Translations under genes and position numbers: made by a program | In this document: positions 13,801 to 28,800 of the stretch, piece after piece | Numbering within the stretch: the first letter of the stretch is position 1 | How the letters are laid out: each line of letters begins with the position of its first letter | Assembly (NCBI RefSeq): GCF_047948215.1 | Contig: NC_134456.1 | Coordinates: forward strand, 56,871,959 to 56,935,958 | Length of the DNA: 64,000 bases | Direction of reading: 5' to 3' | DNA from: Lycorma delicatula | Taxonomy: Eukaryota; Arthropoda; Insecta; Hemiptera; Fulgoridae | Notes under the pieces: generated by a model | Databases searched by the model: none | Seen by the model: the letters and a program-made list of their open reading frames with translations, nothing else | What the model was told of the DNA's origin: nothing

Positions 13801-16800
13801 GATATTAAAATAAATAACTGTAATTTACTAATTTAAACTCGAACAGAAGCTTTTTTCTAACATTTTAGTTTTTGAATTTAGGCATAAGCTTTGAATCTGC
13901 CCAAAAGAGTACTAGGTACATTTTACAATTTTACTAAGGCTTTTGATTATATGAATCATCAAATTTTTCTTTGTAAATTTGAATGTTATAGTTTTTAATA
14001 AAGGGAGCTTAATTTATATGTATCCTACTTCATTGATAAATGCCAACAAACAGAAATGAAGATCTTGATGCAAATAGTGCTGTATTCGACTGGCTATACA
14101 CAAATGAAATGTAAATGTTAAAGTCTAGAAACAGTACAATGCAGTGTAAAAGTGCAAAACAGTTCATCTGTATTTTCCAGAGGGAGAATGCAGATAAATT
14201 TACTCATCTAATGAGGGCTGATGGCCTTTTTGGGCTGATATGAACAAAATTAAAGTAAAAAAAGTGTAAAAGAACATAATGATGGGTGCAAGAAACAAGA
14301 AATACCTTTGAAAATTAATAATTAGTATTGCTGAATATGTATTTGGCTGCATAAGATAAATATATTAGAAATGCATTTGAAAATTTAGGAAACTTTCAAT
14401 GTAATTAGAGTCCTACAAGATGTGTCATCCAAGATATACTTCAATTGCCATTTAGTTACAGGTTTCTCATTTTGTCAGTTAAATATATGCATTCAACTAA
14501 CAATTTGTATAGCTAATGTTAATTAGCTATATTATTATTATATACATAATTAAAATTACAGATATAATTTTATTTCAATATTAATTCTATGCAATTCTTT
14601 TTCTAGGAACAAGTGAAGTTAGCAGAGCTGATGTCACCCACAATAATCACCAAATGGAATACATGGACCGACAACAATCTAATTCAGGGTTAGAATTATT
14701 CTTACATATTTTTATGGGTACATGTCAATAAGTTATGCATAACTGTACACATATGAGTGAGTGTATTTCTTCGAATTTAAAAAATTTTTCTTCAACATAT
14801 TGGGAAAAAATGTAATATTGTCTGTCACTCAAGAAAAAAGTTGTATATTTACAGTCATATGATTATAGTGATCTGGGTGCTTAGTACTGCTGATAGTACT
14901 ACTGGTGCTTAGTAAATCATAATGAAAATATTTTTTTTCCATGTGGCACACAAACTAATCTCAAAAGGCAGCTTAACAAAACAGCCAAGCAAGCTAAATT
15001 GCTTAATTGGCATCCAGTTAACAAAATAAATGTTAACTTCCAACCAAACGAGGTAAATCTTGTAATACACAGTATTGCTATAAGAAATGAAATCATTAAT
15101 GATTGTCAAAATACCAAAAAGTATCTTGAACTGGTAAATATATTTTATTACAAAATAAGTCTGAAAATCCCAATAAATTTTTAAATTACATAGAAGTTTG
15201 TAAAGTTTAAAATTCACAGAATCCGACAACCTAATCCTGCACACAATAATGGAGAATTTTTCGTTTGAAAAAAGATTATCACATCTAATGTTTAACTGAA
15301 CTTTGTTGTGCACAGTGTCCTTTATTTCATTTAAAAGATTTGAAGTCATATATAATTTACTTACAAATACAATTCCTCTAGTGGCTAAAACTTTTTTTAG
15401 TAAAATATTTCTCAACTGACTAAGCAGATGTGATGTTTAAATTCAGTGGTTTCCTGTTACTTCAACATTATGATCATGAACTTCTTTTAGTAGGGTTATG
15501 CCAGGAACTGCTTTTACAGGGTGATGCATGAAATGATTTAACATTTGGTTTTGTCGAAAATTATTTATTTGAATTGCAGTACAGCAAAGTAAAATACAAT
15601 GTGTTTACTACATATCTGGAGATTATGTTCTGCTTATCACATGTTCAATATGACCACCATGTCTAGCAATTTCTTCAACACAGACTCCTATGTTGTTAAT
15701 AACTTAATGACACATATCCTCAGTTATCTTGTTACACACCTGAATGATCAGCACTCGCAGTTCCATCACTGTTTTAGATTACTTAGGGAAAATCTTTTCC
15801 TTTAGAAATCCCCAAACAAAATAATCACACTGATTTAAATCAGGGCTGTTTGGAGGTACACACGAAATGATTAGGAAATCGATTTAAAATGATATTTGTG
15901 CTAAAAGTTTCATGCAGAAAGTTTAAAACATTACCTATTTTGGGTCTGGCTGCATCCTGCATGAATCACTTGTTTTCTAATTCAAACCTTTTTGCAAGAA
16001 GCTAAGGAATGAAATTATTATGCAGCATGTTCAGATAATGTTCACGGTTGACTGTCTGTTCAAAAAAGAATGTCCCAATACCCTATGATTTTGAGATAGC
16101 GGCCCATACCATAATTCTTGGAGCATGATGTACCTTTTTATGAAGCACATGTGGATTTTTAGAAACCCAAAAATTCAAATTTTATTTGTTAACAACACTG
16201 TCTAGGTGAAAATGTGCCTCATCTGAAAAGCAAACATTGTTCAACAATATGTCCAGGTTCACAGCCCGTTCAGTGCAATTCTTTGATGTTTGTTGTCAAC
16301 TGTTAATTTAGGCAACACTGTTATTTCGTACGGATACAAAGCAAATCAGTTTTTAAAATTTGCTGCACATATAGTCTAGAAATCCCAAGTTTTGCTGCAG
16401 TTTTCCTTGTTGATTTGCCCATGAGCATGGGCAAATCAACATCTGACAGCTTCAATATTATGTGGAGAACCAACATTGGCAGGCCATTTGTGCTTAAACT
16501 CAAATACTGAACCATCCCTTTTAAATTTTTCATAAAGTCTAGTAGGTATTGTTTTAAATGAGGGCGACCACTGAGTTTGAAAATATGCACGAAACCATCT
16601 TTGTGTAAGTACCACACTTTTCATTTCATTAAAAAACAACAACAGTCTTTATGCGCCATACAACAATCACTCTTTCTTTTTCAGCCGTCTTGGAACGATA
16701 CACAGACAGTGCACTTGGAAAGAGAAGAAATTCATTAACTGCTGTCGCTTCTGCCAACATAAAACAAATTTTTTAACTTAAACAATTATTGCCAAAACAA

Positions 16801-19800
16801 ATGTTGGATCATTTCGTGTGTCACTCTGTATGTATTACAGAGTGAATGACACCAAAATTAAAAGGTTTTTTAATCCTTGCCTTTTTTTACAGAATTAATT
16901 TACATTCAAAAAAAAAATTGGATTAAAAAAATTGACAATGAAAATCAAGATTAAAAGAAAAATACTAAGAAAATCTGTGTCAATGCCAAGACATCTGCAA
17001 TTCCAAAAATGAAACCTTCTACTGGCTAGAATTTGAAATACCTAAAATTAAATAGTAAATTATAATCAACATGGGTTATACAAATATTAAAAATTAAATT
17101 ATATTTTTATTTTATTTATGTGTAAAACATCTGTCTACAAAAGGTTAATAAGTAAAAGATACTTTATAATTTAATCCTAATTGAAGTCAAGGCACAGTAA
17201 CTTAATTTCTTTTTAAAATTTTTAGTGATAATTAATCTGTTTTACAATACTACACTGTCATATTACAAATTAAAAGATATTTTATTGTTTAATTATTGTC
17301 AAAGTAGAATTTATTGAAGCCTAGATAAACATAAATACTTTTTTTTTAACCAGCTTTAAAAAAAAATGTTGGAGGAGTTTCTCAACTTGATCTGTAATTT
17401 CTTATTTTTATTTATGATCAAGTCCTGCTCTTTAAATCTCACTGAACCTTCATTTTGCAGAGGAACTTCCCTTGGTAGTTAATTCTGTTTTAAATTTTTC
17501 CCCAGATGACATGAATGGAAGACTTTATTAACAAAAAATTACCTTGTAGACAATCTGAATTTTTTTGTCATCATTTTTATTGCTCAATAACAGCTGTGTT
17601 AACAAAATGAAATTTTGATGATTTTCAAAATATTTTTGTTTAAATATATATGTAAATTAGATGGAAAATGTAGATTAATAAAAATATTATCATTACATTC
17701 CACAGAGGCTTGGTCACATCAAGTTACAGTTTCAAGTCTCCATCCTTTTTTTACTTTTATTGACACGATTTTTGACTTTAACCTTCTTGTAAAGAGGTTA
17801 TTCTTTCTCATAAAATTTTCACTTTTTTGTAGTAAAACAGTTATACTTAGCAGTTCTTTTTTAATTTTAAGGTTGATATCAAATTAAAAATATATTAGAA
17901 TAACTTACTAATGATTAATTTACAAAAAGTCAAAATTTAAAGAATTATCAAAAGTATTATTTTGACTTTTTAATAGAATTTTTTTTTAAATTTAAATATT
18001 TCTGTGAAAGTTTATTTATTAATTGGCCAGTTAGTCAAATCAAAATTTTTCCATCAAATTTCAACTGCCTAAAATACAAAACTTTTGTGTTATAAAGCGT
18101 TTGCAGAATAAATCTCATATAAGCTGAGCAAACAGTGTGTAAGATAACTTACACACAAATCCAATGAAATTTCAGGAGCAACATAAATTATTATAATAAT
18201 ATTTAATATGATTTTTTTTCAGAGGTAATTGGATTATAAGAAAAAGCAAACATCAATGTGGATGGGAAAATAATCTAGCAATCCAAATCTTAGGAGCAGT
18301 GATAAAATTAGGATTAATTTGGTTGCTTCTGTACTGCATTTTTGGTGAAGAAGTTAAAGTTGAAGGTCGACTTTTCCAAATATTATTTTTAATTCTAACA
18401 TCTTACATTGTTGGACAATTAGTACTCTTCATTCATCTTCCTCCATTACTTGGAATGCTAATAACTGGAATTGCTTTTAGAACAAGTGGATATTATAACA
18501 TATCTGGCGTATACACAGAAATTGTTATTGTTCTTAGGTAAGATTTCATCAATTATTGAAAAAATAATATTAAAAAATTTGGTTTATCAACTAGACAAAA
18601 AATAATAAATTAAAAAAAAAAAAATTTAAATCTCCTTTCTTGATATTTTGGGTTTACATCTAGAGAATCCTTTCTGAGCTATATACTTGTCTTAGTATGC
18701 TCGTTAACCATTTATTTTGAAATGATTGGAAAATTCAATTGAATTTACAAATTTTTTGTCATGTGTAAAATTTGCTTATTTGTGGGTAACATGTGTCAGT
18801 CTCTGTGGCATAATTTTCAAAGGTTGATTCTAATGCAGTTTTGCACTTTTATTTAACAGTGAGATATTGTTATAATAAAATGCACAATTACTGTAAAAAA
18901 TAAATCATTAAATATTACAATTTGTTAGATGTTAGTGTCTCAAAAGTTTTCTGACAGGTTCTGGGAACTCACTGCTTAAAATACTATTGTCTCAGTGGTA
19001 ATCAGCCATGGAGGCACAACCTAACAAAAAAATTACTAATAAAAATTAGTTATTATTTTATTAATATAAATAGAATAAAAGACAATCGGAGTACAGAAAT
19101 GATCATTGTAAGTAACGGTTGTAAAAATTTCATTGTAACGATAAATTTCTAAAGAAGTACCTATCAAACAAAACAGAGTTTAGAACTCCATTCACTTCAG
19201 TACATCCAAAAATCCCTTTCGGCATGCCGGAAGGTAGAGATAGATTTCACCGGTGCTAAGTAGGGGATAAAAAAGATTTCCACCTTAAAGTTAAGAAAAA
19301 CTTCAAATTTACTCATGACAATGGCTGCATGTGAAAAAAAGTTTCACATATTTAGCATATGACAAGCCACATCTTACAATATTAGCAACATTTTTATCAT
19401 CCCTTGCTGTAAGGGTTGGTTACATCAAAAATTGTTTCAGACAAAAGTTTTAGGTAATGTTTAGAGGAGTAATGACCACTTTAAACTGATTCGATAAGGT
19501 ATGATTTTTTTTTTGTCTTCGAAACCTGATTTTTTTCTCTTCAAAATCCCATTTTTCTACCCCTGGACCAATGGTTGGTGATATCAAAAAACTTTACTTA
19601 CTTAAGTTTTTGGCCCTTTTCCATAGAATAGTTGGAACTATAAACAAATTCAATATTTTACTTGCTAAGAAAGTTATAGCGATATTTTGTTTTTTTGGAA
19701 AATCCACCCTATTTCATGGTCTGATTTTGGCTGATAACAAACTCATCTAAGATTTTGGGACAAGTTATTTTTAAGGATCAATTTGAAAGTGATTGGTGCA

Positions 19801-22800
19801 AAATTACAGCAGTTGTAGTGTCCACAAGAAAGTGAAATATATATATAACTTTTGAGCTGATGCTGGTTTTGGGGTCTGGGGGATGTGAAATGTGAAGATA
19901 TGTTGAAATTTTTCGGAAGTCGAATCATGGTACCCATTACAATAGGTAGCTTTCTTATGAAATGTACCTAAAACCAGTTTTAAAAGAATTCTTTAACCAT
20001 AAGATATTTTTTTATGAGCAAACGAGGAATGTGTACGTAAATGTAAAACAAATAAGGTGTAACAATTCTTTTTTAATCTAACTACGGAAAAACCGTCTTT
20101 GTAGTCAGAATGTATTAAATTGTCATAGCATTGATGTTGATATATTAAAAAAGTGTTTAATTTTTAGCAGCAGTGACTCCTATGGTCATTATCCATTAAT
20201 AAATGGCAATGGGATGCAATAAAACTATATTCAACATTGCTTAGTTCTGGTGATATTCAAAAATTGATTTATTAAATGTGGTTTTTCTGTTGGAATCATA
20301 CTCCTTCTTCACATTCTCTAATTTCCTGGATAATACTTCCTTAAACTGAAAAAAATATAAATCATGAAAGAACAGGAGTTCAAAAAGCCATAAATTTCAG
20401 ATTGTGAAAATGCTTAGCAAGTTTTTCTGTAGTTTATTATTGTAGACAAAGTGTTTGACAAATTATTTACTAGAACTCAGCCTTTCTTTGTAACACTGGA
20501 AATTATAAAATTAATATTGAAATAATATTTGTCAATAAGCTTTTTCTGTTTATTTAATATAACTTCTTTTATAAATGAGTATAAATAAAAGAAAATTGTC
20601 ACAAACATTTAAAAAAGAAATTGATAAAAGCTAAAATTAGATATGCATGTAAACTTGATGTCATTTCACTGATGATACTTAAACAAATTTGGGTTTTGTT
20701 TTGTTAACACGTGTAAGACTGTCCAAGGAAGAACTTATTTTTGTGTTTGGGAGTGGAGATGCTCAAACAAGTGGGTGAAGTTCCTGTCATAGCCTTCTTA
20801 CTCCTCCAAGCAGTACAGTTTTAATCTAAAACTGTAAGGCAAATTAATGTGGAAGAGAGATTTTATTGAGAAATATATAAAGGAACAAAAATAAAATGGT
20901 TTTCATCAGTTGTGAATTGTATATTTCAACTATACTGAGCAACGACAGTCTTTTCCTGTAGAAATTGATATTTTTGTACCCAGCACCCCTATAGCATACT
21001 CTTCATATTAAAAACCAAAATAAATCGAGTCAATTAAATTTATAACTGCAAAATAAGTTAAAATAAAACTGGGAGTTTTTAAAACCTTATTTAAAAAAAG
21101 GTAGAGGTAGGTTTATCTTGCACATAATGAATAATGCATAGTAAAGCGTGTGAACATTCATGCATATCACATAACATTTCATAAGAAATTTTTCAATAAC
21201 ATTATTATTTATAAGCTGTTCATAATTAAAAAAAGATTATCAATAAAAATTCGTTGAATTACTTACCATGATCTCAAATTTGTATAATGACTAACATATA
21301 CTCCATTTTAGCATTATTCATGCACCATATGCTTAATCGTAAATTTAATTTATTATTTTCGAACAAAAAAATTATCTTGTTTTAGGGAGATGGCGCTGTG
21401 TGTAATATTAATCAGAGCAGGTCTTGGACTAGATGCTGAAGCACTACTTAGGCTAAGCTTAGTTGTAATGAGATTGGCCTTTTTGCCATGCATTGGAGAA
21501 TCCTTAACAGTTGCAGTAGCTTCACATATTCTGTTTGGATATCCATGGCTTTGGGGAATTCTTTTAGGGTAGGTTTATTTAAATATTTGTATGTACTCAT
21601 TTATCTTACTTGTTCATAGAAGATGATACCAAATAATATAATGAAGGGACTTTCATTTACTCCATAAGACTACTACATTTAAAAGAAAACAAATTTGTTG
21701 ATTAATGAAAGTAGTTATTTTCTTTTAATATTTATGAAAAGACATCATAAAACTCACATTTAATGTATCAGTTCTAAAGTTATAAAATTACACTGAAATT
21801 CTGTTAGCTATATGGGTGAAGACACTGCTAAATACTTTTTTGTACTCTACTTATGTTGCACTGTATTTTAGAGAAGTATTGCATATATAAGTTATTTGTT
21901 AGAAGAAACAATATTAAATTTTTTATTCTATTTGCTATTATAACTCGAACAGTAATACAGGGTTATTCGATGGGTTTAAAAATAGATAATTGCCTTTATC
22001 TGTGGAAATCCTTTACCACAAACTACACCTTCTAAAATTTTTACTTCCTCTTCAGATTAAGGTTACATTTTTCATTTATTTTTCATCACACTAAAAGAAT
22101 AATAATTTTGAAATTGGATATAATAGCTTTAAAATGATAAAAACATAAAAAGTCGGTATGGTGACAATTAGTGATATAGTAACATTTACTTGTTGAATAA
22201 TGTTAAGTTCTTGTACGAAGGTGAATTTTCACCAAGTACATCATACAGTTCACTCAGATCACTCTATATCATTTCTCTCAGTTTATTCTGTCCAAATCAA
22301 TTAAATCAAAAAACAATAGTTATTGCAACAATTTATTGTGGTTGCACTATGAAAAAATTATGTCAGCAATTTTAAAAAAGGGATACAGTTGTTTTGCATT
22401 TCGGTTGTGTACAGAAAAGAATTGTATCATAAAAATGAAGTCTTGAAAGATTTTAAATGTTTACACCTAACATTTATATTACACCTATTTACATTTACAT
22501 CTAATAAAGAAAATAATGCCTAAATAAAAAATTCTCCCTCAATATAAATGTTGTATGTTACACATACAACAAAAAAAATTACAATTTATGATAATTATAA
22601 ATTATATTATTGGTAACATGCTCATAAAACAACTGATACTTGTGTTGTTAACTTTAAAATTTTCCATTTAAAATTAATTAATAATTCTATTTAATCATTT
22701 TGTATATTTTCAACATGAATCTTATTATCAAGCTCCAGTCAAAATAACTTCACAACAATAATGCATATACTCGTTCAACATAGTAGGTATGTATGATTAA

Positions 22801-25800
22801 AAATTGTTAAATAAACTTGTTTCTAATTTTATGTGATATAAAAATATCTTTTGTTGCCTGAGTTTGTTACCTTAAAGGTCTTAGTTTTTACACATGGTCA
22901 AATTAATTTTATAATAAAATGTTAATAATTGTATTAATGGTTGGCACAGCTGAAGCAGATCCCATTTGCAGTGTTCATCTCCCTTGTTTTCTATTTCCAG
23001 CTAGTCTTAAGTTGTTGACAGTTGTATTCTATTAGATAAAAAATAATTTCTTTATAATTTTTGCCTCTCTTCTAACTGATTCTTCTAATACTGTTTAAAT
23101 TAAGACCATTGTCATAATCATAAATTAAGATATCGTTTCTTCCCATGAAATGATTTACCATAGCCAACTAATTCTCATATTCTGAATTTTTCTGATTAAC
23201 CTTAATTCTTGTTCACCCCTTTTTTAATTTTATTTTTCACTCTGTCAATTTAATTTTCTCTTCTCTATATTTTTATTTCAAATTCCTCCAGCTTTTATTT
23301 CTCCCATTTTCTTAATGATCACATTTCACATCCATACAAAGTAAAATCCAAATATAGCATTTCTTAATATGCATCATCATGTCTGACTCCACTTTCTACA
23401 TAATTAGTGTTTATTTTTACAAAGTGCTTCCCGAGTCACAGCTATTCTAGTTTTTATTTCATTTTCATTTTTTCTTCTGTAAATATTGTTCCCAAATATC
23501 TTTATACTTAGTTATTTTGTGTAGATATTCATTGCTTATGACTTTTTATAAAGTAATCTATCCTCATTTCTTTTGTTTTCTTAGCATTCATATTAAGTCA
23601 TAATGTCTTTTTTTCTGAAATCAAGATCTGTTGAACATTGTATGTGTTACCTCTTAAGAACAGCAAGTTCTCTGTGAATTAATACAATTTATTTTCCTTT
23701 GTCCTTTGCTGATTCTTTTATTATTTTATCTATATATTTTTTTATCATATCTTTAACATATGTAATTTTTAATTACATTGGGAAGAAACAGCATCTTTAC
23801 CCTGCTCCTCTTCTTACATCAAACCATTTACTTTGTTCATCCAGTATTTTCATAATTGATTTCTGTTTCAACAATTAAAGAATTGTATCTGAATATAATC
23901 TGGAAAGATTTTCTATCTTTTCATTTTACCCTTCAGTTTTTTAATATTTCCATTAGTTTATTCCATTTAATGCAATCATCTGATTTTTCTATATCTACAA
24001 AACTAAAACATTCTATCTATAAAATATTCCTTTTCCTCTCTCTGAACACATTCCTTTAATAGTTCTTATTAGTCCAATCACTTTTCTTACACCTCATTTC
24101 TTCCTAAATCTATATTGTTGTATAATAATGGAAAAAGAAGTAAGGATAGCAATGGCAAAGGAAGTTTTCATTAAAAAGATGAAATTACTGTGTAGTAAAA
24201 ATTTGGACTGAGTTAAGGAAGAGGTGGTTACCCAAATGGTATGTATGGAGTCTCGTATGGAAGTGAAGCTTGGATGATGAGAAAGCTTGGAAGAGAGAAT
24301 AAATTTTGGCTTTTGAGATTTCAGTATGGAGAAAGTAAGATGGACAGATAAAATGAGGAATGAGGAGGTAATGAACAGGAAAAAGAGGGAAGCTCACTTA
24401 CATGGGAAGTATACAAAAAAAAGAAAAATGGTTAAAACATGTGATTAGAGTAAGTGGAAGCTTAACAACTGCATTGAAAGGGTCAGTAGAAGGAGAAAAA
24501 AGCAAGGAAGAAGGAGGATAATGTTAATAGTTGAAAAGAAAAATTGGAAACTATAAAAATGGACAAAGAAGAAGGCTTGGGACAGAAACGGATGGAAACA
24601 GCAGTGGTGTAAGGGACCTGTCCCCAGGCCAATACCAGATGATAATGGTAACAAGTTCCTCCATTTTTTAAATTTAATCTTCTGAATTCTCAGAAGAATT
24701 TTTCTCAATGTGAAATTAAACAAATCGACTTATGATCTTGATACTTAACTGTATCACATCTTTTTAAGGGACTGGAATCATGGTTGTTTAAAAAAATCTT
24801 CTGATTTCATTCAATTGTAGATCATTTTACTCAGTTTCATCACTTCTTCCAATTCTTCTTTTTAAATATATTTAATTACTTTATTAACATAGCTTTTTCA
24901 TTCTTGATATCTTTTATTACTTGTAAGTTTCCAATTTTAGGAATGTTGCTCTTCCTTTGTCCTCTTCCATTTCAAATCGATCTTCTATAGAGAGAAATTA
25001 TTTGGCTTTTGTTGAACTAATACATTTCTGTCATAATTCCTTCCACTTTTTAAATTTCCCATTCTCTTTGTATAACCCTTTGATTTGGTAGGGGGATGGA
25101 AATTTCCTGATCCAAGTGAAAGTCATTTGGATGGTTGATTCTAATATTATACAACTTGTACAATGAGATTGTCAACCCCTATGCCTAATTTTTTTATTTT
25201 GTCAATGTAAAAGTAATTGAGAAACTCTAATAAAAGTAATTTCTATTTATGTTTGTTATTTATATTATTTTGTTCAGTTAAATTAATATGTAAACTTATG
25301 AAGACTTGATAACATTTAAATTTACTGAATGTACTTACTGTTATATCAATATGAATTGAAAAAATATTTAGTAAAGTACAATATTTCTTTTACATCAGTG
25401 AAATTATTTTTAAAAATTCTTTAAATGTTTTTACAGTGGAATTCACTGTAACAAAATATCAAAGTACTACTGTGTAAAATTTTAAGTACTATTATGTAGT
25501 TCTCAACAAAATTAGTAATACAGATACCTAAATTAAAGTTATAAAAAAAATTCTTGTACAGATTTTTACTGAGTGCTGTCTCACCAGCTGTTGTTGTTCC
25601 ATCCCTGCTCAGCTTAAAGGAACGTGGTTATGGTGAAGGAAAAGGAATTGCAACGCTAGTTATAGGAGCAAGCAGTCTAGATGACATTACAGCAATTTCT
25701 GTATTTGGAATTTCCTTAGGAATGATATTTTCACAAGGTATATTTAATTTTAAAACTTTTCTGAAAAAGAATTAAATCACAACATAAAAAATTAACTTAG

Positions 25801-28800
25801 ATTGTTTAATTATTTATTGCAATATTGAATGTTTATTTTAACAATTAAAATACAATTTTTGATTTAACTTCAATAACTTTCCAGGCTAGTCTAGTGGAAA
25901 ACTCGTCATTGCAAATTTAACAGCGAATTTTTGAAGCTGAAAGTTCTGAGGTTCAAATCCTAGTAAAAGTTACCTAGCTACTTTTATACGAATTTGAGTA
26001 CTAAAAAATGGATACCAGTGAAATTTGGTGGTTGGGTTTTAATTGACCACACAACTCAGGAATTGTCAGCTTTGACATCATCACTTGAGCCTAATTGAAT
26101 TTTCATCATTAGTTTCTAAGTTTTCCTGCAGAAGTATTGTTAAGTCATTGGATTCCTCTATAATGCCAGCTTATTCTTTCTTGATGTGACTTGGCAGTCA
26201 CAAGAATGTCAGCTGGTTGGTGATACACTTTAATATCAATGATCAAATTTGCAATTTCAATGATCGTAACATATAACAATGGTTATTTCAGTAATTAGTG
26301 ACATATATTACTTCAGTGATTGGTGTGAATCACTTAAGAATGGTCGAACTGAGAATGTACAAGACTACACTTCATTCACACTCATACATCATCCTCGTTC
26401 ATCCTCTGAAAGTATTATCTAAACGGCAGTTACCGGAGGCTAAACAGGAAAAAGAAAGAAAATTCCACATACACTAATAAATCAGAAATAAGAATTGATT
26501 AAAGGTATTCTTCATTAAAGCAATTCTTATTTCTGATTTATTAGTGTATGTGGAATTTTCTTTCTTTTTCCTGTTTAGCCTCCGGTAACTGCCGTTTAGA
26601 TAATACTTTCAGAGGATGATGTATGAGTGTGAATGAAGTGTGGTCTTGTACATTCTCAGTTCGATCATACCTGAGATGTGTGGTTAATTGAAACCCAACC
26701 ACCAAAGAACACCGGTATCCACGAGCTAGTATTCAAGTCCGTGTAAAAATAGCTGGCTTTACTAGGACTTGAACGCTGGAACTCTCGACTTCCAAATCAG
26801 CTGATTTGGGAAGACGCATTCACCACTAGACCAACCCGGTGGGTGTATGTGAAATTTGTAAGAAAATTAAACACATTATAAAGAAAATTGGTGTTATTAT
26901 TGTTCACTGCTATCTATAATAAAACATGTAACTTTAAAGATTTTGGAAGTTACAATCATGTAACTTCTGAAGATTTTAACTAATCTATATAGTCAACAAA
27001 GAATGCAACTATTCTATCTCCAGCCTTTGAAGTAAATTTTGTTTTCCTTCAAGACAGATTCTTTTCTTTAGTTCATGAAACACCTATATGTTATTATTTC
27101 CTTTTTTTATTTTATTTATCTACAAAATTCCTAATCACATGTGTACTCAGAATATTTTCCAGTGAGAAAAAATAAACAAAATTAAAAATTGTATAAATGT
27201 TGAAAATTGTTACATATAGATCTATAATGTTATTATCTAGATAAATAGAATATTCTGTTTCTAAAAGTACAGATTAACTAATTGAAATAAATCTGCAGTA
27301 TAACATTTGTACTTTAGGTGACATAACACAACAGATTTTTCAAGGACCGAAAGAAGTATTACTGGGACTGGTCACAGGTGTAGGATGGGGCATACTGTCA
27401 TCATTTATGCCTCACAAAGATGATGTAAGTATAGAAATAATAAAGTTGTAATTATATTCACATTTAAGACCTTTCATGAGAATCAAAATAAAAATATCCG
27501 TGTAGTTGGAAATCAAGCCTCTTGTACTTGTAACGGTGTGGCCACACTTCAGTTATAATCTCACTATGAATGAGTGAACATTCCATATCTGTATCATACA
27601 GAAGGAAGATGTCACATAATATTTATGAAATATAAACTTTTGCAATGAAAGCAAAATTAAATTTTTTAAATAAAATATTTAAAAAAATTTAATTAAGGGT
27701 TTTAAATAATTTTTGAAACCATCTTCAGTGACTGGTACTATTGTTCTCATGCTGGCACCAGTTGATGTTACTGCTAACAGTTTATTTTTAATTTGAGAGA
27801 CATGAATTTAAAATATAGTTTAAAAATGTCTTGAATTTAAATTGAGATTGTTTATTTATCATGTTTTATGTTTTGTATGTTTACGTATTTCATAAATCTT
27901 TATTAAGCATCTTAAGATGTGGTCTTTTTTTCTATATGGACAGTCATTGTTCATATTAGATATCAGTAGTACACATCATTGAAAATGGTCACAAAGATGA
28001 CTAAAAAAAAACGTAAAAGTAGGTTTCAGAAGAATTACATTAAAAAATCTTTTTAATAACAGTTTGACATTACAAAAATTTATTTATTTAATATAATTTA
28101 TTAATTTAACTGGGTACCTCATGTATCCCCCAGGTGGTTATGTATATCAGTAACGTAAAAAAGACTAACTAATTGTGCAAATGGGGCAATATTGAAAAGC
28201 AACCCTTTGAAAAGAAACGAAGCACTATACGGGTGCTACCCAAAAGTTCAGGGAATTTTACCATAAAAATAAAATAGCTTACCATAACTTATAATTTCCA
28301 CTGTCTCCTTCAAAGTAATCCCCTTGGGCATTGATACAGTGATCCCAGCATTTTTTCCCATGATTCCATGCATCCCTGGAAGTCTGCAGGTGTAAGTGTT
28401 GGAAGCACGTTTTGCGTTTCTTCCTGAATCTCCTCAATTGTGTTAAACGATGGCCTTTCAATTGAAATTTTATTTTTGGAAAGAGAAAAAAGTCACAAGG
28501 GGCAAGGTCAGGCGAATAGGGTGCGTGAGGAATCACTACCATCTTTTTGGAAGCCAAGAAATCCCAAATGGGTAGCGATGTGTGCGCGGGCACGTTGTCA
28601 TGGTGCAGAACCCAGCTGTTGTTACCCCACAGATCTGAATGTTTGTGCCTAATGCTTTAATGTAACCGCTTCAAAACTTCACAATAGAACATCCAATTGA
28701 CAGTTTGACCAAGAGGAACAAATTCCTTATGGATATTGCCTTTGATGTCAAAAAAACAATCATCGTGGACTTCATGTTACTGCGAACTTGGCGTGCTTTT

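Noticed and set aside
14909..15415. Longest open frame in the window (168 codons, minus strand)
   Set aside because: Composition is that of random AT-rich sequence (Ile, Phe, Tyr, Leu, Lys, Asn), no domain or family motif is visible, no splice partner was found, and it lies between exon 3 and a transposon in an intron.
24445..24723. Minus-strand frame of 92 codons, Phe/Leu-rich
   Set aside because: Antisense shadow of the plus-strand LINE C-terminal remnant.
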